From NCBI RefSeq assembly GCF_002269125.1, contig NZ_NQKI01000007.1, forward strand, positions 1 through 64,000: a DNA stretch of 64,000 nt, written 5' to 3'. Made by a program: the position numbers and the translations under genes. The stretch comes from Pseudomonas lundensis (GTDB lineage: Bacteria; Pseudomonadota; Gammaproteobacteria; Pseudomonadales; Pseudomonadaceae). This document shows positions 36,372 through 45,436 of this stretch, piece by piece (the first letter of the stretch is position 1; every line of letters begins with the position of its first letter). The notes under the pieces were generated by a model that had not been told where the DNA came from, searched no databases, and was given only the letters and a program-made list of their open reading frames with translations.

Positions 36372-37922
36372 ATGGTTTTTTCATCCAATGTGTTCCTGTT
36401 TTTATTTTTGCCGGTGTTCCTCGGCTTGTATTACTTGAGCGGGCAACGCTATCGCAACCTGTTGCTGCTGGTTGCCAGCTACGTGTTCTATGCCTGGTGG
36501 CGCGTGGACTTTCTGGCCCTGTTCATCGGGGTCACGGTCTGGAACTACTGGATCGGTCTCAAGGTCGGTGCGGCCGGGGTTCGTACCAAGCCCGCGCAAC
36601 GCTGGTTGCTGCTGGGCGTGGTGATTGACCTGGGGATTCTGGGCTACTTCAAGTACGCCAATTTCGGCGTCGACAGCATCAACGCGATGATGGGCTCGGT
36701 GGGTCTGGACCCGTTTATCCTGACCCACGTGCTGTTGCCGATCGGGATCTCGTTCTACATCTTCGAGTCCATCAGCTACATCATCGACGTGTACCGCGGC
36801 GACACCCCGGCCACCCGTAACCTGATCGACTTCGCGGCCTTCGTCGCCATCTTCCCGCACTTGATCGCCGGGCCCGTGCTGCGTTTTCGCGACCTGGCCG
36901 ACCAGTTCAACAACCGCACACACACCCTCGACAAGTTCAGCGAGGGCGCCACACGGTTCATGCAGGGTTTCATCAAAAAAGTCTTCATCGCTGACACCCT
37001 GGCAGTGGTGGCCGATCATTGTTTTGCCTTGCAGAACCCGACCACAGGCGATGCCTGGCTCGGAGCGCTGGCCTACACCGCGCAACTGTATTTCGACTTC
37101 TCGGGGTACAGCGACATGGCCATCGGCCTGGGCTTGATGATGGGTTTCCGCTTCATGGAAAACTTCAAACAGCCGTACATCAGCCAGTCGATCACCGAGT
37201 TCTGGCGTCGCTGGCACATCAGCCTTTCCACCTGGCTGCGTGACTACCTCTACATCACCTTGGGCGGCAACCGCAAAGGCACGCTCATCACTTACCGCAA
37301 CCTGTTTCTGACCATGTTGCTGGGCGGTCTGTGGCATGGCGCGAACATCACCTACATCGTGTGGGGCGCCTGGCACGGCATGTGGCTGGCGATTGAAAAA
37401 GCGCTGGGCATCAACACCACGCCGCGTGCGCTGAACCCGATCCGCTGGGCACTGACCTTCCTGCTGGTGGTCATGGGCTGGGTGATCTTCCGTGCCGAAA
37501 ACCTGCACGTGGCCGGTCGCATGTACGGCGCCATGTTCAGTTTCGGGGAATGGTCGCTGTCGGAACTCAACCGCGCCAACCTCACCGGCCTGCAAGTGGC
37601 CACGCTGGTGGTGGCGTACCTGACGCTGGCGTTCTTTGGTCTGCGCGATCTGTACAGCACGCCCAAATCCACGCGCAAAACCGAGGCCGATGGCCCGGCG
37701 ACCGCGCAACCGGGGCTGATCAAAGCCGTACCGGGCGACGCGCCGGACAGCCTGCACCTGCCGGGCTACACAGTGGGTGCGCAAGCCAGCGTGCAACCGG
37801 CGTACTGGGTAGCCGATTGGCCGCGCTACGCGATGCGCACCTTGATCGTGCTGCTGTTCATCGCCTCGATTCTCAAACTTTCGGCGCAAAGCTTCTCGCC
37901 GTTCCTGTACTTCCAGTTCTAA
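36372..37922 (+). CDS. algI: Alginate O-acetylation MBOAT protein AlgI
   Basis: A 516-residue polytopic inner-membrane MBOAT acyltransferase. It is thought to move acetyl groups across the membrane to AlgJ/AlgX. The catalytic His lies in WHGANITYIVWGAWHGMWL; FWRRWHISLSTWLRDYLYI and LYFDFSGYSDMAIGLGLMMG are strong family motifs. The start is the ATG before VFSSNVFLFLFLPVFLGLYY. Its 3' end lies 12 bp before algJ. Confidence 0.95.
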   Translation: MVFSSNVFLFLFLPVFLGLYYLSGQRYRNLLLLVASYVFYAWWRVDFLALFIGVTVWNYWIGLKVGAAGVRTKPAQRWLLLGVVIDLGILGYFKYANFGVDSINAMMGSVGLDPFILTHVLLPIGISFYIFESISYIIDVYRGDTPATRNLIDFAAFVAIFPHLIAGPVLRFRDLADQFNNRTHTLDKFSEGATRFMQGFIKKVFIADTLAVVADHCFALQNPTTGDAWLGALAYTAQLYFDFSGYSDMAIGLGLMMGFRFMENFKQPYISQSITEFWRRWHISLSTWLRDYLYITLGGNRKGTLITYRNLFLTMLLGGLWHGANITYIVWGAWHGMWLAIEKALGINTTPRALNPIRWALTFLLVVMGWVIFRAENLHVAGRMYGAMFSFGEWSLSELNRANLTGLQVATLVVAYLTLAFFGLRDLYSTPKSTRKTEADGPATAQPGLIKAVPGDAPDSLHLPGYTVGAQASVQPAYWVADWPRYAMRTLIVLLFIASILKLSAQSFSPFLYFQF

Positions 37923-37934
37923 GGGGAGCCGACC

Positions 37935-39113
37935 ATGAATCGAACATTACGCATCGTCTACGTCGCCTTTTTCTGCGCCTTGCTGCTGGGCCTGGGGCTG
38001 ATTTCATTGCGCAGCTTTATGGGCTTCAACACCACGGACGACGCCACCGTGCTAAACGGGCGCTGGAGCAAAGCCGTCGAGACGCATTATGACGACGAGT
38101 TCCCGATCAAGCGTTTGGGCACCAACCTCTGGGCTGCGCTGGATTTCACCCTGTTCAACGAAGGCCGTCCCGGCGTGGTGCTGGGCCGTAACCAGTGGCT
38201 GTTCAGCGATGAAGAGTTCAAGCCCTGGCCCAACGCCGAGCAAAACGTGGCCGGTAACTACGCGCTGGTCGAAGGCGTGCGCCAAACCTTGAAGGCACAC
38301 GGAGTGAAGTTGGTGATGGCTGTGGTGCCGTCCAAAGTGCGCCTGTACCCCGAGCACATGGGTGACGCACGTCCTGCCAGCATTCACGCCGATCTGTACC
38401 GCGACTTTCACGCGCAATTGGCCGCCAGCCAGATCATCGCTCCCGACTTGCTCGGCCCGCTGCAACAGGCCAAGCAAGGCGGTGCGCAAGTCTTCCTGCG
38501 TACTGACACGCACTGGACACCCGACGGCGCGCAGGTTGCGGCCCAGCAACTGGCGGCCGCGATTGGCAGCCAGTTCCCCCTGAGCGGTGAACCGCAACAG
38601 TTCGTAACCGAGGCCGAGAAAACCGAACAGCACAATGGCGACCTGGAGCGCTTCCTGCCCATGGACCCGCTGTTCAGCAACCTGATGCCGCCTTCCGAAC
38701 CGCTGGAAAAACGCAGCACCCGGGCGGCCAATGATCAGGCAGACAGTGAAGACGCCTTGTTCGCTGACAGTGAAGTGCCCGTCACGCTGGTGGGCACCAG
38801 CTACAGCGCCAACCCGAACTGGAACTTCGTCGGTGCCCTGAAACAGGCCCTGCGCAGCGACGTGATCAACGATTCCAAAGACGGCCACGGGCCGATCCTG
38901 CCGATGCTCGCTTACCTCAAAAGCGATGCCTTCAAGAACACCCCGCCCCAAGTGCTGATCTGGGAGTTCCCCGAGCGTTACCTGCCGGTGGACAACGAGA
39001 TCGGTGACGCCGATCCACAGTGGGTCGCGACCTTGAAAGAAGCGGGCGCACGCCAACCGCAACTTGCACAAAACACTGCGAAATCCGAGACGCCCAACCG
39101 GGCGCAACACTGA
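37935..39113 (+). CDS. algJ: Alginate O-acetyltransferase AlgJ
   Basis: A 392-residue periplasm-facing SGNH-like protein, anchored by an uncleaved N-terminal helix (RIVYVAFFCALLLGLGLISL). It carries the catalytic Asp-His in RTDTHWTPDGAQV and the serine in VGTSYSANPNWNFVG, like its paralogue AlgX. It relays acetyl groups from AlgI to AlgX. A good ribosome-binding site (AAGGGGAG) lies upstream, and the gap to algF is 16 bp. Confidence 0.95.
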   Translation: MNRTLRIVYVAFFCALLLGLGLISLRSFMGFNTTDDATVLNGRWSKAVETHYDDEFPIKRLGTNLWAALDFTLFNEGRPGVVLGRNQWLFSDEEFKPWPNAEQNVAGNYALVEGVRQTLKAHGVKLVMAVVPSKVRLYPEHMGDARPASIHADLYRDFHAQLAASQIIAPDLLGPLQQAKQGGAQVFLRTDTHWTPDGAQVAAQQLAAAIGSQFPLSGEPQQFVTEAEKTEQHNGDLERFLPMDPLFSNLMPPSEPLEKRSTRAANDQADSEDALFADSEVPVTLVGTSYSANPNWNFVGALKQALRSDVINDSKDGHGPILPMLAYLKSDAFKNTPPQVLIWEFPERYLPVDNEIGDADPQWVATLKEAGARQPQLAQNTAKSETPNRAQH

Positions 39114-39129
39114 AAGAGAGGTTCGACTG

Positions 39130-39801
39130 ATGACTATCAAAACCATGCCGTTCACACCTGCTCCACGTCGTCTCGCCAAATCACTCGCATTGATCGCGGG
39201 CATGAGCCTGCTGTCGCTGCAAGCCTGGGCCGGCGGTGATGCCGCGCTCTACGGCCCGACCGCACCGAAGGGCTCCAGCTTTGTGCGCATGTTCAACGCC
39301 AGCAACCAGCCCGTCAGCGCCACCGTTGGCAACACGGCCCTCAACGACGTTGCGGCGCAGGGCAGCAGTGATTTCAGCTTCCTGCCCCAGGGCGACTACA
39401 GCGCCAAAGTCGGTAGCCACAACCTGCCGGTCAAACTGAGCGCCGACCACTACTACACCTTGGTCAACACCAGCAGCGGCCAACCGCAACTGATCGAAGA
39501 GCCGCCGTTCAAGAACAAACAGAAATCCCTGGTACGGGTCCAGAACCTGACAGACAAGGCGCTGACGCTGAAAACCGCTGACGGCAAGACAGACGTGGTC
39601 AAGGCTGTGGCGGCCAAGGGCCGTGGCGAGCGTGAGATCAACCCGGTGAAAGTCAGCTTTGCGCTGTTCGAGGGCGACAAGAAGGTCAGCGATCTCAAGC
39701 CGGTTGCACTGGAACGCGGTGAAGCCGCAGTGCTGTACGTCACCGGCAGCGGTAGCAGCGTGTCACCGACGTGGGTCAAGCGCCCGGTTTCTACCCGTTA
39801 A
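39130..39801 (+). CDS. algF: Alginate O-acetylation protein AlgF
   Basis: A 223-residue periplasmic protein needed for alginate acetylation, working with AlgI and AlgJ. The signal peptide (KSLALIAGMSLLSLQAWA) ends before GGDAALYGPTAPKGSSFVR. The mature protein appears to be two beta-sandwich-like domains. I start at ATG 39130 after AGAGAGG; an upstream in-frame start would overlap algJ. The gap to algA is 78 bp. Confidence 0.94.
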   Translation: MTIKTMPFTPAPRRLAKSLALIAGMSLLSLQAWAGGDAALYGPTAPKGSSFVRMFNASNQPVSATVGNTALNDVAAQGSSDFSFLPQGDYSAKVGSHNLPVKLSADHYYTLVNTSSGQPQLIEEPPFKNKQKSLVRVQNLTDKALTLKTADGKTDVVKAVAAKGRGEREINPVKVSFALFEGDKKVSDLKPVALERGEAAVLYVTGSGSSVSPTWVKRPVSTR

Positions 39802-39879
39802 TTCGATTTTTTGCTCTGTGCAGGCGCGAGCGAGCCTCGCGCCATCAGACACACCTATTTCAGTTTTTGGAGAGACAAC

Positions 39880-41331
39880 ATGATTCCGGTAATTCTTTCA
39901 GGTGGTAGCGGTTCCCGTCTGTGGCCTTTGTCGCGCAAGCAGTTCCCCAAACAGTTCCTGGCACTGACCGGCGAGCAGACCCTGTTTCAGCAAACCCTGG
40001 AACGCCTGGTGTTTGACGGCATGGATGCACCGATTGTGGTGTGCAACAAGGAGCACCGTTTCATCGTCAACGAACAGTTGGCGAGCCGTCACCTGGACAC
40101 CCAGCGCATCCTGATGGAACCGTTCGGCCGCAACACCGCGCCCGCCGTGGCCCTGACCGCAATGATGCTGATTAACGAAGGCCGCGACGAGTTGATGCTG
40201 GTGCTGCCGGCCGACCACGTGCTGGAAGATCAAAAAGCCCTGCAACGTGCCCTGGCGCTGGCCACCGTGGCCGCTGAACGCGGCGAAATGGTGCTGTTTG
40301 GTGTCCCTGCGCTCAAACCCGAGACCGGCTATGGCTACATCAAGTCCACCGCCGATGCCCTGCTGCCCGAAGGCGTGAGCCGTGTTGCCTCCTTTGTCGA
40401 AAAACCCGACGCCAAACGTGCTGCGGAATTCGTCAAAAGTGGCGGCTACTTCTGGAACAGCGGCATGTTCATGTTCCGCGCCAGCCGTTTCCTGGAAGAA
40501 CTGAAAAAACATGATCCGGACATCTACGACACCTGCCTGCTGACCCTGGAACGCAGCCAACAAGACGCTGATACCGTGGACATCGACGACGCCACATTCG
40601 CCTGCTGCCCGGACAACTCCATCGACTACGCCGTGATGGAAAAAACCCAGCGCGCCTGCGTCGTGCCGCTGACTGCGGGCTGGAGCGATGTGGGTTGCTG
40701 GTCATCGCTATGGGATGTGAACGAGAAAGACGCCAACGGCAACGTCAGCAAAGGCGACGTGGTGATTCAGGACAGCACCAATTGCATGATCCACGGCAAC
40801 GGCAAACTGGTGTCGGTGATTGGCCTGGATAACATCGTGGTGGTGGAAACCAAAGACGCCATGATGATTGCCCACAAAGACAAGGTTCAGGGCGTTAAAC
40901 AGATGGTCAACACCTTGAACGCCCAAGGGCGCAGCGAAACCCAGAACCACTGCGAAGTGTACCGCCCGTGGGGTTCCTACGATTCGGTGGACATGGGCGG
41001 CCGTTTCCAGGTCAAGCACATCTCAGTCAAGCCCGGCGCCTGCCTGTCGCTGCAAATGCACCATCACCGCGCCGAACACTGGATCGTGGTGTCGGGCACG
41101 GCGGAAGTGACCTGTGACGAAAACGTGTTCTTGCTGACCGAAAACCAGTCCACGTATATCCCGATTGCCTCGGTGCACCGCCTGCGCAACCCAGGGAAAA
41201 TCCCGCTGGAAATCATCGAGGTGCAGTCCGGCAGCTACCTGGGTGAAGACGATATCGAGCGCTTTGAAGATGTGTACGGCCGCTCGACCCCGGTAGAACG
41301 CGGGGTTTCGGTCAAGACGATTGCGCAGTAA
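39880..41331 (+). CDS. algA: Phosphomannose isomerase/GDP-mannose pyrophosphorylase AlgA
   Basis: A bifunctional 483-residue enzyme supplying GDP-mannose. The N-terminal nucleotidyltransferase domain starts with the signature GGSGSRLWPLSRKQFPKQF and includes FVEKPD. The C-terminal type II phosphomannose isomerase cupin carries QMHHHRAEHW metal ligands. It catalyses fructose-6-phosphate to mannose-6-phosphate, and mannose-1-phosphate to GDP-mannose (AlgC, elsewhere, links them). The start has TGGAGAG upstream. It is the last gene of the alginate operon; a strong hairpin follows 40 bp later. Confidence 0.96.
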   Translation: MIPVILSGGSGSRLWPLSRKQFPKQFLALTGEQTLFQQTLERLVFDGMDAPIVVCNKEHRFIVNEQLASRHLDTQRILMEPFGRNTAPAVALTAMMLINEGRDELMLVLPADHVLEDQKALQRALALATVAAERGEMVLFGVPALKPETGYGYIKSTADALLPEGVSRVASFVEKPDAKRAAEFVKSGGYFWNSGMFMFRASRFLEELKKHDPDIYDTCLLTLERSQQDADTVDIDDATFACCPDNSIDYAVMEKTQRACVVPLTAGWSDVGCWSSLWDVNEKDANGNVSKGDVVIQDSTNCMIHGNGKLVSVIGLDNIVVVETKDAMMIAHKDKVQGVKQMVNTLNAQGRSETQNHCEVYRPWGSYDSVDMGGRFQVKHISVKPGACLSLQMHHHRAEHWIVVSGTAEVTCDENVFLLTENQSTYIPIASVHRLRNPGKIPLEIIEVQSGSYLGEDDIERFEDVYGRSTPVERGVSVKTIAQ

Positions 41332-41370
41332 ACCGCTCTCCTGCACCCGTCATCTGTAGCCCGTGCCCAA

Positions 41371-41408
41371 GGCTGCGTTCAGGCACCGCTGCACTGCCTG
41401 ACGCAGCC
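41371..41408 (+). terminator. Long hairpin at the end of the alginate operon
   Basis: A 14-bp stem with one bulged base, GGCTGCGTTCAGGCA paired with TGCCTGACGCAGCC, around a 9-base loop. It begins 40 bp after the algA stop. There is no T-tract, so it may end transcription with Rho or stabilise the operon mRNA; a REP element is another possibility. Confidence 0.5.
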
Positions 41409-41508
41409 TGTGGCAACGGCTTTGTGAAACGGTCATTTACCTGTCTGATTCGCCATTCCCACCTAAGCTTCAGTAGGATGTCCCTCCACTCTTTGCGAGG
41501 CGAGCGTC

Positions 41509-41973
41509 ATGCTTATCGGCGTTCTACTGATCATCACCTGGCTGGTCCTGCTGCTGCGCTACCCGTCCAAAGCCTTGCCGGTTTCACTGGCGGCGGTGGC
41601 CGGGCTGGCGATTGTGGCCGCTTCAGTCGCCTGGCTCGATCACCGGGAAGCCCAGCAACTGGCCCGCCTTGAGTTGCGCATGGTCTACGCCCCCGACCAA
41701 TGCCCACCCGACCGTCCTCTGAGCCTGACCCTGCGCAACAGCAACGATGTGCCCTTGCTGGAACTGGGCTGGCGCGTGGCGGCTTATGCGCCCGGGGATA
41801 GCGTCAACCTTGCCGACAACCTGTACACCGCCCCGCGTTACCGTGGGCCGGGGGAACTGCTCGCGGGCGGCGTGTGGCAGGACTGCTTGCCGTTACCGCC
41901 CCTGCGCGCAGGTTATCGTGCGCAAACCCTGGAGTTTCGGGCCGAGCGCCTGCACGGCAAATTTTCCAACTGA
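41509..41973 (+). CDS. Conserved membrane-anchored protein of unknown function
   Basis: A 154-residue protein with two N-terminal membrane helices (LIGVLLIITWLVLLL and SLAAVAGLAIVAASVAWL), followed by a periplasmic domain of about 100 residues. That domain has RPLSLTLRNSNDVPLLELGW, which suggests a beta-sandwich. GCGAGGCGAG lies upstream of the ATG. No catalytic motif is visible and I do not recognise a named family. It lies between the alginate operon and the SDR gene. Confidence 0.65.
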   Translation: MLIGVLLIITWLVLLLRYPSKALPVSLAAVAGLAIVAASVAWLDHREAQQLARLELRMVYAPDQCPPDRPLSLTLRNSNDVPLLELGWRVAAYAPGDSVNLADNLYTAPRYRGPGELLAGGVWQDCLPLPPLRAGYRAQTLEFRAERLHGKFSN

Positions 41974-42003
41974 TCTTTAATCGTTGCGTTGAAGGACGTC
42001 TTG

Positions 42004-42837
42004 ATGCCACTCGTTTTAATCACTGGCTGTTCCAGCGGCATTGGCCGCGCCCTCGCGGATGCCTACCAACACGCCGGTTATGAGGTGTGGGCCACGGCCC
42101 GCAAAACGGCCGATGTGACGCAGTTAAAAGCCGACGGTTTTGTCGCCGTACAACTGGATGTCAACGACAGCCTTGACGTTGACCGGCTGAGCAAACGCAT
42201 CAAACAGCATGGCCAAGGCTTGGATGTGTTGATCAACAACGCTGGTTATGGCGCCATGGGCCCCGTGCTCGACGGTGGTGTGGCGGCACTGCAATTGCAA
42301 TTTGAAACCAATGTTTTCTCGATGGTGGGCATGACGCAATCCCTGCTGGAGCTGCTGCGCAGCAACCGCGGGCTGGTGATCAATATCGGCAGTGTTTCGG
42401 GGGTGCTGGTGACGCCGTTTGCCGGGGCCTATTGCGCGTCGAAAGCGGCCGTACACGCCTTGAGCGAGGCCATGCGCATGGAGCTGGCGCCGCTGGGTGT
42501 GCAGGTGATGGAAGTGCAGCCCGGTGCCATCGACACACACTTTGCAAAAAACGCCAGCGCCTGCGCCGAAGTGCTGATTACCGAGGACTCACCGTGGTGG
42601 CCGATGCGTGAGGGGATTCGCGCCCGCGCCACGGCCTCCCAAGACAACCCTACCCCCGTGAACGAGTTTGCGCAGGTGGTTTTCAGGGCCAGCCAGAAAC
42701 CCCGACCACCGGCCTTGTTGCGTTACGGTAACGGCAGCCGCGCCTTGCCACTGCTGGCAGCGCTGATCCCGCGCAGGTTGCTGCAAAAAATCCTTATGAA
42801 ACGCTTCGGCCTGAGCACGCCTCGCGGCCTTTCATAA
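42004..42837 (+). CDS. Short-chain dehydrogenase/reductase
   Basis: A 277-residue classical SDR. The nucleotide motif is TGCSSGIGRALADAY at the N-terminus, NNAGYG follows near residue 77, and the catalytic YCASK lies near 143. The C-terminal half resembles oxidoreductases of the retinol/steroid-dehydrogenase-like group often found in Pseudomonas. The start has AAGGA seven bases upstream. Substrate cannot be told. Its 3' end overlaps the convergent LysR gene by 44 bp. Confidence 0.85.
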   Translation: MPLVLITGCSSGIGRALADAYQHAGYEVWATARKTADVTQLKADGFVAVQLDVNDSLDVDRLSKRIKQHGQGLDVLINNAGYGAMGPVLDGGVAALQLQFETNVFSMVGMTQSLLELLRSNRGLVINIGSVSGVLVTPFAGAYCASKAAVHALSEAMRMELAPLGVQVMEVQPGAIDTHFAKNASACAEVLITEDSPWWPMREGIRARATASQDNPTPVNEFAQVVFRASQKPRPPALLRYGNGSRALPLLAALIPRRLLQKILMKRFGLSTPRGLS

Positions 42838-43702
42838 AGTCGATAAACACCCGCACCTTGAGCGGCAGGTGACGGGTGTCCGGGTACAGCGCATACACGC
42901 CTTGGGGGGTGAATTGCCAATCCGGCAACACGTGCACCAACCGGCCGCTTTGCAGGTCGTCTTCAATCAACCAGTCAGGCAAAATCGCCACACCCTGCCC
43001 GCTCAATGCAAATGCCCGCAGCACCGATGAGTTGTCCGCCTTGAGGCGCGCCTTGTCGGGGGCGGGTTCGTATGGCCGAACGGCACCGCTGCTGCGCGCC
43101 GTCACATGCAACTCCCCCACCCGCCCATGGGCCAGCCACGGGGTTTGCTCAAGCGCACCCACGCTGTCGATGGCCGGCTGAGTGCGCATAAAGCCCGGTG
43201 ACGCCACTGGCAAAATCTCAAAGCGGCTCAACTGCACGGCACGATGGCTGGAGTCAAGAATGCGGCCCAGGCGCAGGGCTACGTCAAAGCGCTCGGAAAT
43301 CAAATCAGCGTGGGTCGATGAGGTCGAGAGGTGCACATTGAGTTCGGGGTGCAGCGTGCGGAACGCCTCCAGCGCGGGCACCACTTTGGCCAGCGCATAC
43401 TCCACCGTGGTGGTGACGCGCAGCGTGCCCTTGAGCTCTGTGTGCTCACTGCGGGCTTCGTCGATGGCCAACTGCGCCGCTTCCAGCATGCTCAGACACC
43501 GCACATAAAAGCGTTCACCAGCCTCCGTCAACGCCAGCCGCCGGGTGTTGCGGGTGAGCAACGTGACACCCAGCTCAGCCTCCAGTCGCTTGATAGTGAA
43601 GCTCACTACCGCTCGGGTCTGACCCAACAAATCGGCCGCTGCGGTTAGAGAGTCGGCTTCTACCACGGCTTTGAAGGTGTCGAAACGGTCAAGACTGACC
43701 AC
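42794..43702 (-). CDS. LysR-family regulator divergent from the MFS gene
   Basis: A LysR regulator of about 302 residues. The DNA-binding domain is VSLDRFDTFKAVVEADS, then AAADLLGQTRAVVSFTIKRL and ELGVTLLTRNTRRLALTEAG. No ATG is suitably placed: I use a GTG at 43702 with GGTGG upstream; a GTG at 43714 is also in frame. The gene is divergent from the MFS gene at 43812, and a 25-bp perfect palindrome lies just before the start, which is the likely operator for both. Family members often control a neighbouring efflux or SDR gene. Confidence 0.8.
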   Translation of the reverse strand: MVSLDRFDTFKAVVEADSLTAAADLLGQTRAVVSFTIKRLEAELGVTLLTRNTRRLALTEAGERFYVRCLSMLEAAQLAIDEARSEHTELKGTLRVTTTVEYALAKVVPALEAFRTLHPELNVHLSTSSTHADLISERFDVALRLGRILDSSHRAVQLSRFEILPVASPGFMRTQPAIDSVGALEQTPWLAHGRVGELHVTARSSGAVRPYEPAPDKARLKADNSSVLRAFALSGQGVAILPDWLIEDDLQSGRLVHVLPDWQFTPQGVYALYPDTRHLPLKVRVFIDFMKGREACSGRSVS

Positions 43703-43715
43703 GCGAAATACCACC

Positions 43716-43740
43716 GATTGTCAAAATAATTTTGACAATC
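43716..43740. promoter_or_regulatory. 25-bp perfect palindrome, likely regulator operator
   Basis: Arms GATTGTCAAAAT and ATTTTGACAATC around a single central base, in the gap between the LysR gene (minus) and the MFS gene (plus, start 43812). It contains T-N11-A-type spacing suited to LysR proteins. A TetR-type binding site would look similar, but the neighbouring regulator is LysR. Confidence 0.7.
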
Positions 43741-43811
43741 TAGCAGCGCTTACGCCGTTCCTCCAGCCACAAAAGACGCCTACTGTGCGGCCTCAAATCA
43801 AGGAGCCGGCC

Positions 43812-45022
43812 ATGGCCTATCGCAACAAAATCGCCACCGTGTATTTGCTGGGCTTTGCGCTGGATCTGGTGAACATGTTTGCCGTGTCGATTGCCTACCC
43901 GCAAATCGGACTGGAGCTGCGGGCTTCGGTGGCGCAATTGGCCTGGATCGGCAACGCCTACATGCTGGGCCTGACCCTGATTATTCTGCCCAGTGTGTGG
44001 CTGGCAACGGTGGTGGGCGAAAAACGCCTGCTGCTGATTTCACTGGGGGTGTTTACGGCTGCGTCGTGGGCTGTGGCGCAAGCGACGTCGATTGAAACGC
44101 TGATGGGCTGGCGCCTGTTACAAGGGCTGGGTGGCGGTTTGTTGATCCCGGTGGGGCAAGCAATGGTGTACCGCGAGTTTCGCCCCCACGAACGGGCGCG
44201 GTTGACGTCGGTGATCCTGCTGGTGGCCCTGATGGTGCCTGCCCTGTCACCGGTGCTGGGCGGCTGGGCGGCTGGGTGGTTGAAGCGAAGTCATGGCGCT
44301 GGGTGTTTTACGCCAATCTGCCGCTGGCGCTGATTGCATTGGTACTGGCGCAGTGCTGGATCAGGCCCGGGAGTCAATCGGCCCGCACCGCACCGGTCAG
44401 GTTGGCGACCTTGGTGCACTTGCTCAAAAGCCCGCTGCTGCGTGTCGCGATGCTGACGTACCTGTGCATTCCGGGGATTTTCATTGGCACGCAGTTGGTG
44501 AGCATTCTGTATGTGCATCAGCTGGGTTACAGCCCAGCGCAAACTGGCGCGCTGATGCTGCCCTGGGCGTTGGCGTCCGCACTGGGCATTGCCCTGAGCC
44601 GTTACCGGTTCAATCGGTGGGGGCCCAAACCCTTGCTTGTGGCAGGCATGAGCGCGCAGGCACTTGGCATCGCCTTGTTGATCCACATGCAGGACGGCCC
44701 ACTCTGGTTGCCCATGGCACTTTATGCACTGATGGGGTTTGGCGGCAGCCTGTGCAGCAGCACGGCACAGAACACGGCATTTATTGACGTACCCGCTGAA
44801 CACATGGCCCACGCCAGCGCGTTATGGAACCTCAACCGGCAGTTGAGCTTCCTGCTCGGCCCGGCGCTGATGATGGCGCTGTTCGGTGCCTTGAGCACAC
44901 TCACCTCGACGTCCCACGCCTTTGCCCTATGCTTTGGCATCGGTTGTGGATTGACGCTGGTGCCGCTCATTCCCGCTTTACGCCTTGATACCCCACGCGT
45001 GCTGGCCTTGCTGGCACCCTGA
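43812..45022 (+). pseudogene. MFS transporter, frameshifted
   Basis: A 12-14-helix major-facilitator transporter split in two frames. The first part (MAYRNKIATVYLLGFALDLV onward) ends soon after GGWAAGW; the second part starts at about 44276 with VEAKSWRWVFYANLPL, the usual continuation of motif C in this family. A single-base loss around 44260-44280, a G-rich stretch (GGCGGCTGGGCGGCTGGG), restores one frame. This may be a real inactivating mutation or a sequencing/assembly error. The second part reads to 45022 and is otherwise intact. The start uses AAGGAG. The gene is divergent from its LysR regulator. Confidence 0.8.
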
Positions 45023-45036
45023 CCCAAGAGAATGTG

Positions 45037-45432
45037 ATGACTGAGTACACGCGCTACTTCGACCTTGTCAAAGAAACCCATGTTGAGATTGAAGGCTGGT
45101 TTTCCGGGCTCGAACCGGGGGTACTGCCAACATTGCTGGGACGTTTCTCACCGCAGTTTTCGATGATCACGCCCAGCGGCAATGCGCTCGACGTGAACAG
45201 TATGCAAGACCTGTTTGAACCGTTACGTGGTACCCGAGCGGAGCTGAAGATCACCGTCAGCGAATTCGAGGGCATTGCCTGTTACGCAGGCGGGGCGGTC
45301 ATCCGTTATCGCGAAGTACAAGAAGAACCCAACGGCAAGCGGACCGACCGGCGGGCCACCGCCGTGTTTGAGCAAGACGCCAGCGGCGCTGTGCACTGGC
45401 GTCATTTGCATGAGACGTTTTGCGCGGGCTAA
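45037..45432 (+). CDS. DUF4440/SnoaL-like small protein
   Basis: A 131-residue protein, probably of the NTF2-like/SnoaL fold. Segments MITPSGNALDVNSMQDLFEP and TAVFEQDASGAVHWRHLHET fit that fold. It starts 14 bp after the MFS gene stop, so it is likely co-transcribed with it. Function is unknown; NTF2-like proteins bind or isomerise small molecules. An in-frame GTG just before the ATG is an alternative start. Confidence 0.65.
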   Translation: MTEYTRYFDLVKETHVEIEGWFSGLEPGVLPTLLGRFSPQFSMITPSGNALDVNSMQDLFEPLRGTRAELKITVSEFEGIACYAGGAVIRYREVQEEPNGKRTDRRATAVFEQDASGAVHWRHLHETFCAG

Positions 45433-45436
45433 TTCT

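Noticed and set aside
36402..37889. 495-codon open frame antisense to algI
   Set aside because: It mirrors the third-codon GC bias of algI and reads as low-complexity His/Gln/Val-rich sequence with no family motif; algI on the plus strand is certain.
41332..41508. tRNA or small RNA gene after algA
   Set aside because: The strong hairpin does not fit a cloverleaf and there is no TTC-loop consensus; a terminator or REP is simpler.
44230..44300. Programmed ribosomal frameshift in the MFS gene
   Set aside because: No X-XXY-YYZ slippery heptamer or downstream pseudoknot is visible, and MFS transporters are not known to use frameshifting.
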